24,909 nt of DNA from Intoshia linei (taxonomy: Eukaryota; Orthonectida; Rhopaluridae). The stretch covers positions 1 through 24,909 of the forward strand of contig LWCA01000513.1 in assembly GCA_001642005.1 (NCBI GenBank), read 5' to 3'. The position numbers and the translations under genes are program-made. This document shows, one piece after another, positions 1-9,001 of this stretch (the stretch's first letter is position 1; each line of letters starts with the position of its first letter). The notes below the pieces were generated by a model. That model saw nothing but the letters and a program-made list of their open reading frames with translations, did no database searches and was not told the DNA's origin.

Positions 1-159
1 CATATTTCTTAAGATATCAAAAAAACAATTATTAATTGCTTTTTTTATTGTATTCCGTATCAACTCTACTGTTAAAAAAATATCGATTGTCTTTATGGGG
101 CGATAATTTTATTTTTGTTGAAAAATGGGCGATTCTCCAAAAAAGGTTAAGAACCACTG
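1..159. mobile_element. Right end of a hAT-type DNA transposon in an intron
   Basis: The stretch ends at 159 with AAAAAAGGTTAAGAACCACT followed by G. Its reverse complement starts CAGTGGTTCTTAACC, the terminal-repeat pattern of many hAT elements. The expected 8-bp target duplication would be ACATACAT at 160-167. The left end lies outside the window, so neither size nor duplication can be confirmed. It sits in the intron just before the first visible exon of the bHLH-PAS gene. No coding potential is seen. Confidence 0.45.
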
Positions 160-247
160 ACATACATTATACATGTAGTTATAAATTATAATTTATATAA
201 TTTTTGTGCTATCTGCAAAATAATTAAAGATAAAACCAATTACTTAG

Positions 248-2030
248 TATGACATGCTTGGTAGTTCCTTTTTTTCCATTGTGCATAAAGACGACCATTC
301 ACTATTAAAGCATCAAATAACCGACGAAAAAAATGTTCCTTTGGCGCGTAATAATTATTTAAATACTTTTAAAAGTATGCTAGGTGGAGATAGGCGTGAA
401 TTTTTTTTGCGTATTTTGGATTCTAAGAATAAACAATATCCATGGTATCAATTTTGTCACGTAAATGGTTTTGTCCGTAAAATCCCCCTTAATTCAAATG
501 GTAATTTTCGTAATATATCGATTAATATAAAATCTGAAGAAAACGATAAATGTGAAAATTGTTACATTTTCATACTTCGAGGGTTGATTAATTTAACAAC
601 TTCAATGATTTATACACCTTTCATGGAATCATCTCGATGTCAATGGTACTGCAGACATTCTGTCGATGGCAGAATACTTCAAACAGACTCAAAGTATTTT
701 TTTAATATTTACATATAAAAAGATACTTTTGTATTATTAACAATAAATAAATATGTAAATTAAAATATTTACGTAGATATCTATATTTCAAAACAATTTA
801 GAATAAATTGGATAAGTGGATTCATGAGCAATGAAGTTCTAAATTCATCTCCTTATTTTTTCCTACACCATCTTGATATTGATTTTTTAATTGGAATTCA
901 TAATACTTGTAATTTTTTTTATTTTCTTAATTACATTTAGTTCTAATTACTGGTTGTGCTCCGAAATTTGTTACACGATTTTATGATAAATCATTAAAGA
1001 TTTTGTACGTTCTCACTGAACTGAAGTATATTGACGCGGGGCAATCCTACCAAATCATATCTATGAATCAATTATTAAGGTAAATATTATTACATATACA
1101 CATGTAATTATAATATATTTACATGTAAATTATACATCTTTACTTGGCAGTGTCTATTTTTAAAAAATGTACTACAAAAAATTACCGTAAAAACCATTTT
1201 TAGAATACAGTGAAAAATTTTTTATACCACCCGCTAAAAAGAATAGTAAAATTTCTAATTATTTTTGAAACTTTTAATGGAAAATTTCTTTAAACATTAA
1301 TTAAAGTGGTAAATGTTATTCCTGGATTATAGACTCTTATGATTCATAGTCTGTTTCATCAGTTTTGAGAAAAATATACATGCCAAGTAAAAACATAAAG
1401 GCGTTAATACTGATCGATATATAATTTAGTGTTAATGAAGGAACTTACATGTGGGAAAAACAACAGAGATGCATAAACAGATATAATTCAAGCAAAATAA
1501 ATAACAATAGTAAATTTGTCAAAAATAGTGTTTTTTTGAGAGATAACATTCTCACAGTTATAACAAATCAGCGTGAATATCAAATGAAAGTACATGGACA
1601 TTGTCCCTATATTAAACTAAAATACACTGAACCAACATTTTTAACTTCAGATTGCACATCAAACATATTACCTTCATCCGTTCCAATGAAGAGTGAATTA
1701 AAATTCTCAACAAGAAAAAACTATCAGTTGCCTTTTACGAGTGATTACAAAGAAAAAGAAAACAAAGATTTTGAAAATAAATGGGCAAAGTATTATACAT
1801 CAAAACATCTTTTGACCCTAAAAAACATACAGAAAAAATTAGTTACACATTTAGTCGAAACGTCAAACGTGTACCCTTCAAACTGTAATTTTTTGTCTAA
1901 TATTTGCACACAGTCAGATAACAACAAAAGCATTTGTAATCTTCTATTCCGCCAAATCGATAAAAACATTGAAAAACCTCTTGTCGATAGCCGTATTCAA
2001 TGCAGCAAATCTGTATCAAATAAACAGTAA
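248..2030 (+). CDS. bHLH-PAS transcription factor, 3' part (CLOCK/Met-like)
   Basis: A PAS-domain transcription factor of the bHLH-PAS class; such proteins dimerise and bind E-box-like DNA in the nucleus. The bHLH part lies upstream of the window. I read four phase-consistent exons: 248-693, 802-908, 941-1079 and 1430-2030, giving 430 residues to a TAA stop. Exon 1 holds the end of PAS-A (LGSSFFSIVHKDDHSLL, later YQFCHVNGFVRKI) and the start of PAS-B (CRHSVDGRILQTDSK). Exons 2 and 3 complete PAS-B (INWISGFMSNEV, then SYQIISMNQLL). The last exon starts SVNEGTYMWEKQQR, like the segment after PAS-B in CLOCK and Met, and continues as a polar tail without known domains. Introns are 108, 32 and 350 nt. 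The PAS-A spacing resembles CLOCK/NPAS2, while RHSVDGRI and SNEV resemble arthropod Met, so orthology is open. The family call is firm. The stop is 15 nt from the ASF1 stop on the other strand. Confidence 0.8.
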
Positions 2031-2035
2031 ATAAA
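2030..2035 (+). terminator. Poly(A) signal AATAAA of the bHLH-PAS gene
   Basis: AATAAA overlaps the last base of the TAA stop at 2028-2030. If used, cleavage would fall inside the 3' end of ASF1 on the opposite strand, so the two transcripts would overlap tail to tail. Confidence 0.5.
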
Positions 2036-2045
2036 CCATATAATT

Positions 2046-2906
2046 TTATATACAATCGGGTAAATTATCATATTTGATATTTTCCGGTATCGAGTCTTTA
2101 ATTTTAATTTTTTTCGATGATGGTTCTTCTATAGGACTGGAATTTTTCTGTTTAAGTTCATTTATGTTTTCTTCATATTCGGATATGCTTTCTTCATTTT
2201 CAAGGTCTATAACTGAATGTTCAGATTCATCGTCTTCTTCTTCTGATTCTGCTTCATCTTCGTCTTCACTAGAATCTTCCTTAATAATGAATGATTCTGT
2301 TTCTTGGTGTGGTTCTATATTATCTTCCATAATTTGGTCTTCATCGTATACATTTTCATCATTTTGAGATGTTTGATCCCAATTAATTTTAAATCTGGTC
2401 ACTCGAGGAGCTTCTACCATAATACTGCGTTTCAATTTATAAATATCGACAACTGGTGGTGGATTTTCAACATAGTTTTGATCAGCATACTCATTGTTTA
2501 CATAATAACCTATTCGCACAAACTCATGTTTCCCAAATGAGCAAGTCAATAAAAGAACAGTTACACCGATAATATCGTCCTGTGGTATTATATCAGGGTT
2601 TGGTGCATTTGCCTATTAAAAAATTATTTAGATTAATATTATTCACCTCAAAAATAAACATGTGCTTTCCAGGCTCAATTGGCCCTACCAATACGGAATC
2701 AAGTACTTGATCGTAATCCGGAGCTTCTGCAGACCCAACGTATATCAGTTTCCATTCGAGATCTAAATCGTAATACCCAAATAAATTGCATTTAAACCTT
2801 GACTAATATATTCGATACAATCAAAAGTAATTTCAAGTTTAAATGGAGACGTAAAATCGGCTTCCTTATCCATAACACTTACATTCACCACATTCACTTT
2901 GGACAT
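2046..2906 (-). CDS. ASF1: Histone H3-H4 chaperone ASF1
   Basis: ASF1 carries H3-H4 dimers in the nucleus and passes them to CAF-1 or HIRA during nucleosome assembly. Three exons splice in phase: 2906-2798, 2762-2647 and 2612-2046, with introns of 35 and 34 nt, giving 263 residues. The N-terminus [14 protein letters not shown] is followed by the immunoglobulin-like core: [20 protein letters not shown], then [46 protein letters not shown] and [10 protein letters not shown]. This matches the conserved core of about 155 residues almost without gaps. The tail, about 100 residues, is strongly acidic with long Glu/Asp/Ser runs, as in many fungal and invertebrate ASF1 proteins, then a short basic stretch (SSKKIKIK). 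The start is the ATG that gives the canonical M-x-K-V start. It converges on the bHLH-PAS gene with 15 nt between stops. Confidence 0.96.
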
Positions 2907-3187
2907 TTTTAAATTTAAAATTTCGCAAATTTTTTATCAACTTCACTGTGGTGTTTACATGGAAAATTTAAAATAATTTTAAATTAGTGTTTCACTTTTT
3001 TCGTAGTGAATTTATTGAGTTGTTTTATACACTAACATAGATTCAAAACCATTCTTTAGATTTGTGTTGAACGTCATAACGCTGTAGTATACGTGATATT
3101 GTAAATTCAGCCTTTAAAAAAATATCTTTGAATTTACAAAATTATTATTTTCTCTGACACTCGCACCTCATCGCATTTTTGTATCCT
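2907..3187. other. 5' flank of ASF1, no gene seen
   Basis: AT-rich spacer upstream of the ASF1 start codon. It should hold the ASF1 promoter, but no clear TATA box or initiator stands out from the AT-rich background. It ends at a piggyBac-type MITE. Confidence 0.4.
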
Positions 3188-3406
3188 TTAACCCTTTCAC
3201 TGTCATATTATATTATACACAGCAATTTCACTTCACATGTCTGTGTATTCTATGATATACTCAGCATAATTTTGAAAAACTTTATTCTTTTATTTTCATA
3301 CATTTTCACATAGGTAATTTAAAAATAATACAAGTTTAAATTAAAAAATGAATTCCAGACGTGTGGTAATGCATCATAAAATGGTATTAGACAGTGAAAG
3401 GGTTAA
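3188..3406. mobile_element. piggyBac-type MITE, 219 bp with TTAA ends
   Basis: The left boundary is TTAA followed by CCCTTTCACTGTC. The right boundary is the exact reverse complement, GACAGTGAAAGGG followed by TTAA. That is a 13-bp perfect terminal inverted repeat beginning CCC, flanked by a TTAA duplication, the signature of the piggyBac superfamily. The interior is AT-rich with no open frame, so the element is non-autonomous. It lies in the head-to-head gap between ASF1 and PIGW. Confidence 0.85.
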
Positions 3407-3505
3407 TATATAAATGTTAACATTTTTTTGATACGATTAGCTATCCATTTTATTAAGGGTACCAAGGCATGAATAACTTTTTTATAAAAACTAATAGTAT
3501 TATAC

Positions 3506-3760
3506 ATGGTTATATTTTTTCTATTTCAACAAATTCTCCACTTTGGTAAAAGTATTTCAAAGCCCAACATTGGCGAACCAGATGTAACTAATATCTGTAC
3601 GTAACTATTTTTACAAAATACATAAAAATGAAATAAATTTCTTGCAGTTTATTTTGTTTATATTTCTTTGGTTTTCATGTTATGTACTGGTCATATTTTT
3701 CGCACTTCCGGGAATACCAAGTTGTGGAGGTTATTGTATATAAGAAAAAACACATTTTAG
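3506..3760 (+). CDS. Candidate small two-exon membrane protein (unrecognised)
   Basis: An ATG at 3506 opens 30 codons (MVIFFLFQQILHFGK, then SISKPNIGEPDVTNI) up to a good donor, GTACGTAAC, at 3597. A strong acceptor, TTTCTTGCAG, ends at 3647. Joining in phase gives YFVYISLVFMLCTGHIFRTS, a likely membrane segment, then a basic end and TAG at 3758-3760, about 67 residues in all. The splice signals and the 51-nt intron fit the local norm. However, AT-rich DNA readily yields hydrophobic frames, and another phase of exon 2 is also hydrophobic. I do not recognise a family. Treat as tentative. Confidence 0.25.
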
Positions 3761-5172
3761 TACTACCAACGAAAAGTAAAGATGGTAATTTGTCTTAAAA
3801 AAAATATAAAATATATGCAAACCATACGTGATATTATATTCTGTTACTCACATACATTCATTCACAATATTGTGAATTTATTTTTTATGCATGGAAACAT
3901 AAATTTTAATCAAAATAAATACTATTATGGAAGATTTTTATCGAAACGAAATTGGCATAACGGTAAAACACAATACTTTTTAATTGATATTTGGTTTTTT
4001 TCGCGAATGACTTATATAGTGTACTTTATTATTTAAGAAAGAGTTTTTAAATTAAGAAAGATTGATATGTGGATTAGGAATATTTAGAAATATTGAATTA
4101 TATTTTAATATTCGGTGATCTCATCAATTTACAAAAAATATAATATTAGTTAAATATCAATATGATTGTTGAAATATAAAGTATTAACTATACTCCCACT
4201 TAAAAACAGCCAAATTCGATAAAAACAAGTGATAACATTTTATTTCAAAAATTATTTTATATTCTTTACATTTTCGTTTAACTTATAATTAATTTAAATA
4301 TATAATGTAAATAATGTGGTTCTCAATCCGTAAGGATTCCTTCATTGGATGATGTTTACTATTATAATGGAAGATTAAAATTGGTAAAGTTCCTCCCAAA
4401 CCTCGTTCACCAATTTTATACAAGTTGATACTTTTTAGCGTATAAAGTGTTTTACACCGTTGATATCGTAATATAGTATATTATACATATTGTTTTCCTT
4501 AACAATTGTAAAATGGTTTCAGCTAGATCCAGTGCCGTCTCAAGATCGAATTTGAACCAAAGTAATTATTGACAAAATATTGTCTCAAATTTTTTTGTCG
4601 CTGTATTACAATACATGTATAATTAAAATATTAATTCGAGAAGTCTTATAATTTTACAAAACATTTACTTTAATAAAGTAACGAGTTAAAGCATTTTAAA
4701 ATTAAAGTGTTCTACATTACGTTTATACAGTGCTTAGATTTAATTAAGTTAAGCCAATTAATAAATATTTTATATGGGGTTCATGAAAAAAGTATCATTT
4801 AAGGGATGGCTAAAATGAGTTAAATAAATTGGGGACCACATGTCTGATATTTATTTAACACCTTAATTACTTTTTAGTTATTTGAATATTTGATAATTCC
4901 GACTAATTTTGTTATAATTCAAGATATTTTCAATCGTTGTGTGGTTAATGCTGAAAAAAGGTACCTACATACAATAAAATAAATCAAAATTATTTTATCT
5001 ATTTAACAAACAAGTTATGAAGTTTTTCAATTGAATCAAATATTGAATCTACATACTGGGTCCTGTCATCAGATAACTAAATATTTACAGAGTGGAAATG
5101 TCAACCCATATAATAAAATTGTGATTATAGTTACCACAACAATGGTATAAGTTTTCTTACATTACAGTAGTT
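3761..5172. other. Intergenic spacer, no supported gene
   Basis: AT-rich DNA between ASF1 and PIGW. It holds an open frame at 3782-4036 with no recognisable similarity, a hAT-end-like sequence (GTGGTTCTCAATCCG) near 4317 without a partner, and a short open patch near 4513-4572 that reads plausibly on both strands. The missing 5' exon or exons of PIGW probably lie in its last few hundred bases. A possible one starts near 5092 (SGNVNPYNK), but its phase does not join cleanly. Confidence 0.4.
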
Positions 5173-6601
5173 ATGCCCTATTCATTACAGTTTTTATTAA
5201 TCAGCTCTAAGTGTAGTTTATAATGTAAATGGCGTACTTGTAGTCAGATGAATTAATACCGGTATAATATTTTGAAAAAATATAGGAGCACAAGAAATGC
5301 TGTTTTATTTTTTATACTTACAACATTTTTACAAGTGTTACTGTTCACCTATTTCTCGGATTATCAATCAATTTTATTTTTTATTTTAATGGCAATGCAT
5401 GTGATTCCTTTGTCTCTACGTTTACCAAAGTTGATATCCTTGAATAAAAAGAAACTTCAACATAATTACATACAAATATTAAAAAAATGTGTCCTCGCAT
5501 TGGTCAATATTGTGAATCTTATGATATTTGCAGCTGATTTTGTTGTATTTCCTAGAAAATTTCTTAAATCAACGTCAGTTATTGGCCATACTTACTCATT
5601 AATGGTAATTAATGTATGTTTTTATTAATAAATATATTTAGGATTGTGGAACCATGTACTTCATTTTCATCAATTCAATTTTCGGAATAATTCTATTAGA
5701 AAGTAAAAAGTAAGAATATTACAAATATATATACAAATAATAGATTTAAAATCAAAATTCTCTTTAAACAGTGCACAAAACTACTTATTATTGGTTTCAT
5801 TAGACTTTCCATTACGACCCTTTCTGGCTATTCTGTGCAAGTTCAAGAGTATGGAAAACATTTAAATTTTTTTTTTATATTGGCATTCGTAAAGGTCATT
5901 TATGGCATGAACATTATTATTATTATACTTAGATTCTTTGCGGTATTCTTAACAGATACATCACAAAAACCATTATGTCAATGTTTCTGTGCGGATGTTC
6001 ATTTTTTTTTATTTACGAAATTACGCTATATTATGGAGTGAAATATTTTATTCTCACTGATATTAAAAGAACCAATTTTTTAATTGCAAATAGAGAAGGT
6101 ATTTTTGCTACATTTGGATATATAGCATCATACATGTTAATGTCGTGTTTGTGTAAATGCATATATCGTACAATTATCACTGGAAAAGGAAAAGTTCTCA
6201 TCTTTATTTTAATTTTCACACAAATAGCGATATTTGTACTTGGATTAATATATAATCTTAGTCATTATCGTACTTTGGTTAATGGTCAAGAATACTTTGG
6301 CGTGGTAATTTATGAAAAATTTTTAGTTAATATATTTTAGTTTACAATTTGTTTCATTATGATGATCCCTCTCATAATTATCAACGTATACAACACTTTA
6401 AAAAGCGAAACCTCAACAGATCGATTGATGTATTTAAAGCTATCTCACGTTTTTTTGGTGTTTTTGTTAGCAAATGTTTTAACAGGACTATTTAATATAT
6501 CTATAAACACAAAAAATCTAGGAAATATAGCTGGGGTCTTAATGATAACATTACATTATGGAATATGCAAGTCTTTTCAGATATACCTGAATGTAAAATA
6601 G
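5173..6601 (+). CDS. PIGW: GPI-anchor inositol acyltransferase PIG-W/GWT1
   Basis: PIG-W is a multi-spanning ER membrane enzyme that acylates the inositol of glucosaminyl-phosphatidylinositol in GPI-anchor synthesis. Phase-consistent exons are 5286-5604, 5642-5709, 5744-5894 (or 5888), 5933-6304 and 6341-6601, giving 389 residues. Introns are 37, 34, 38 (or 44) and 36 nt. Family landmarks occur in order: FAADFVVFPRKFLKSTSV (usual form VDFP-FPRRFAKTE), a GY-x8-EYGKHLNFFF block (usual GYQEH-x2-EYGVHWNFFF), NREGIFATFGYIASY, and near the end FLLANVLTGLFNISINT. A further exon at 5173-5210 (MPYSLQFLLISSK) joins in phase over a 75-nt intron, but the true N-terminus, including the usual NG(T/S) motif, is unresolved. 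Human PIG-W has about 504 residues, so some 50-70 N-terminal residues are probably missing from my model. The stop is 10 nt from the TMEM234 stop. Confidence 0.9.
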
Positions 6602-6604
6602 TTT

Positions 6605-6610
6605 AATAAA
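6605..6610 (+). terminator. Poly(A) signal AATAAA of PIGW
   Basis: AATAAA fills the 10-nt gap between the PIGW stop (6599-6601) and the TMEM234 stop on the other strand (6612-6614). Any cleavage site 10-30 nt downstream falls inside TMEM234 coding sequence. Confidence 0.55.
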
Positions 6611-6611
6611 A

Positions 6612-6988
6612 TTACGAATTAATACACAAACATATTCCAATTACAATTAAAGCAGTCGCGAAGCCCTGTTCTATAAATATTCTAAATATATTCTACTTAA
6701 ATTACTTTTTGTTGGGATGCTTTCTCCGATTAATATTCCAACAATACTAGATATCAATATTTTTACCGAATTAACTATTGTTGATGCCAAGACCACGTCT
6801 ACGGAAAATACAGAAAATGTATTATCTATTATAATAGAAAATTTACCGTAATATTTAAGGGAGATTGCAAATAAAATCGATCCAAATTGATTGATACCAA
6901 ATACAAAAAAAATCTATAATTTAATAGTTATTGTGGTATACCATGCCAGTGACATTAAGCTTAAAATAAATTCGCGACCCATGTCCAT
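6612..6988 (-). CDS. TMEM234: TMEM234-like membrane protein (5' end unresolved)
   Basis: A small protein of the drug/metabolite-transporter-like fold, likely with about four membrane helices; its cellular role is poorly known. Three exons join in phase: 6913-6847, 6798-6706 and 6670-6612, with introns of 48 and 35 nt, giving 72 residues. They read FGINQFGSILFAISLKYY, DVVLASTIVNSVKILISSIV, GILIGESIPTKK and GFATALIVIGICLCINS. These align with the NQ-GS, LAVPI-NSL, GE and VIGI-LC blocks of vertebrate TMEM234. Upstream, an ATG at 6988 opens 24 codons (MDMGREFILSLMSLAWYTTI) that resemble the family N-terminus and run in the same frame, but a TAG at 6914-6916 separates them from the first firm exon. 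Either that TAG is only the acceptor of an intron whose 5' exon I cannot place, or the gene is broken there. Confidence 0.8.
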
Positions 6989-7820
6989 CTAATTGTGTTA
7001 CAGTGGAAATTTATTCCTTTAGATTTAAATTTTCTAAAATCATGCTTCCACATACAAAACATTTAAAGTTTATTCTAAGATTTGGCTACCTATAAAAAAT
7101 TTCTTAAAAGTGGTTAATATCACAATGCAGTTGAGTTTTCCAGCTTAGGTCACAGTGATCTAAATCTTTTTTTCAAGTGTCTCATAACTCAGATAAGATT
7201 CTTAAAATTCTGATAAATACTAATATAAAATACTTCGACAGCAAACGGAAATGAGTGGATGAGACTGAAAATATCTTCTATCACGGAAACATAATGTGAA
7301 TAAATAGTCATTATGTTCATAAAATAATTATTTTTTAAACTCATTATAATATGAATAAATTGTAGTTGTATCGGTTCAATTTCAATAGGAAAATTAACTG
7401 CTCATATCGTTCTATAAATACTTATTCACTAATTATGCGGCACACCGGTCTTTAAATTTCTAAATGTTTATTACCATCCAATTATTCTTTATAAAATGTA
7501 ATTTTCCGATAACATCATAATTCGATAATTTTGAAACGCCCGTACTATATTTCTTTATGAAATTATCTGTAACTCCCCAAATCAACGAAACTATTAATAA
7601 TAGTAGCATTCTATGTTTATATTAAATTTATACAAATTACTATGAAACAGTTTTATGAATTTTTGAATTAGATTTGTATAATGTATAACAATGATCTGGT
7701 TAAACTTTAATTAAATAGTTAAATTTAGTTAGTGTATTTATTTTTTTAATAATATATTTTCATCCTATCTTATAGAATAAAACTAAGTTACACTTTATGA
7801 ATAATTAAAATATTCAATTG
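6989..7820. other. Intergenic spacer upstream of TMEM234
   Basis: AT-rich DNA without a supported gene. A missing first exon of TMEM234 may lie in its left part. A small imperfect hairpin (ACATAATG ... CATTATGT) occurs near 7290-7318. Confidence 0.35.
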
Positions 7821-7828
7821 TTATAAAT

Positions 7829-8256
7829 GATGTCTTCTCAACCGGTGGGTAGCAGCCGCTAAGGGACTCGCGAGAAGTTGACATTATAAATTTAATAATT
7901 TAATCGATATTATCAATAAACATTGAAAACTGGTTTTTAAAAAAATTTGAATCCCTCTACAACCCCGTTAAAAAATTACTGAAAACACTGAAACTGTTTT
8001 ATTTCAATTTTACAACTATCAAAACCCTTGTAAAATATATTCTTTGCAAAATTGAGCATCGGTATCAATTTTGTATAATTAATTCATTCTTAAAAAGTTT
8101 TTAAATGGACTTAATTCATTAATTATCGATAAAAAAAATTTATTACTTATACAAAAAATTTTCATGTTCACGGTGTTACTTATAGCCAGGTATTACTGTA
8201 CTCAATGATAAGTAATATGGAAGGGATCGCGAGATTAAAAAGGTTGATAACTACTG
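7829..8256. mobile_element. hAT-type element, 428 bp, TSD TTATAAAT
   Basis: The 8-bp direct repeat TTATAAAT flanks it at 7821-7828 and 8257-8264. The left end GATGTCTTCTCAACCGGTGG resembles a worn CAGTGTTTCTCAACC hAT terminus. The right end, read on the other strand, starts CAGTAGTTATCAACC. The termini match at only 9 of 15 positions, so the call rests mainly on the duplication and on the hAT-like ends. Both halves carry a TCGCGAG motif near the ends. No open frame is present, so it is non-autonomous. Confidence 0.6.
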
Positions 8257-8264
8257 TTATAAAT

Positions 8265-9001
8265 GATTATTTGCCATTACCACAATTATCTCATTGTCTT
8301 CCACGCCAATATCAAAAAGCAGAAACTAATTTTATGATGTATTGTCTTAAACACTGGTAGATTAGCTGGTATTAGCAAAATTAATAAAATAGTAATGACT
8401 ATTTTATGAAATGCAAACATATAAATGTTTTTCTTATATAATTTTATTTCACAACTAAAATTTAAAAGATTTCCACTATTATAATGAAAGCTCTATTTGA
8501 ACGACGAAAATTTTGTTGTGTTCCACGTTGCGAATCACTGGTCTAGGCTTTACCTTGATATTCGAATAATGTATTAGAAGTACTTTCAGTCTAGAATTAA
8601 GTGTACCTTATTTACAATTGAAAATTTATCAGCAAATGTGTTAATCATAAAAATTTGAGAATTAGTTACAATTCGGTTGTAAAATTAATTCCACAGGATT
8701 TATTTTAATAGAATTTTCTTTGTTAAAGAGATTTTTAATTGATTGCGTAATATTAGTTATAGAATTGTTCTTGTTGAACAATAAAAAACTACACTGGAAC
8801 AATACAAGATCAAATTGTAAATTTCATTGATAATTTACTTTCGATTAGATCTTTTCAAATATTAAGGAGGTCTCTAAATTGATTAACAGTTATTGTCCAC
8901 ACTGCTTGACTACTTTAAGATAAAATAGAAACCGACAAAATTGCACATTATTAATTTATTTGTACAAAATATTGTTATTTTTATTTAAATATACATTTTA
9001 A
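8265..9001. other. Spacer with two coding-like patches, no supported gene
   Basis: Upstream flank of the 380-residue gene. Two stretches look more protein-like than the background: 8265-8352 (DYLPLPQLSHCLPRQYQKAE, then ending CLKHW and TAG) and about 8847-8918 (KEVSKLINSYCPHCLTTLR, then TAA). A hAT-like end (TTGCGAATCACTG) sits near 8529-8541 without a partner. I could not link these into a gene. Confidence 0.3.

Noticed and set aside
2074-2540. Two open frames on the + strand (2074-2367 and 2304-2540)
   Set aside because: They are antisense shadows of the ASF1 acidic tail and core; Ser-rich reading is what a Glu/Asp-rich frame gives on the other strand.
3782-4036. 84-codon open frame on the + strand
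   Set aside because: No similarity, no good splice context, and composition (Ile, Phe, Tyr, Asn, Lys) is what random AT-rich DNA gives.
4317-4345. hAT-like end GTGGTTCTCAATCCG
   Set aside because: No matching right terminus and no 8-bp duplication found nearby.
4513-4572. Short frame MVSARSSAVSRSNLNQ and a plausible antisense frame at the same place
   Set aside because: Both strands look coding, the + strand contains CAGTGCCGTCTCAAG, similar to a hAT terminus, and no partner exon exists; more likely transposon debris.
6031-6219. 62-codon frame on the - strand
   Set aside because: Antisense to the conserved NREGIFATFGY exon of PIGW.
8529-8541. hAT-like right end TTGCGAATCACTG
   Set aside because: No left partner or duplication could be found, so it is not listed as an element.
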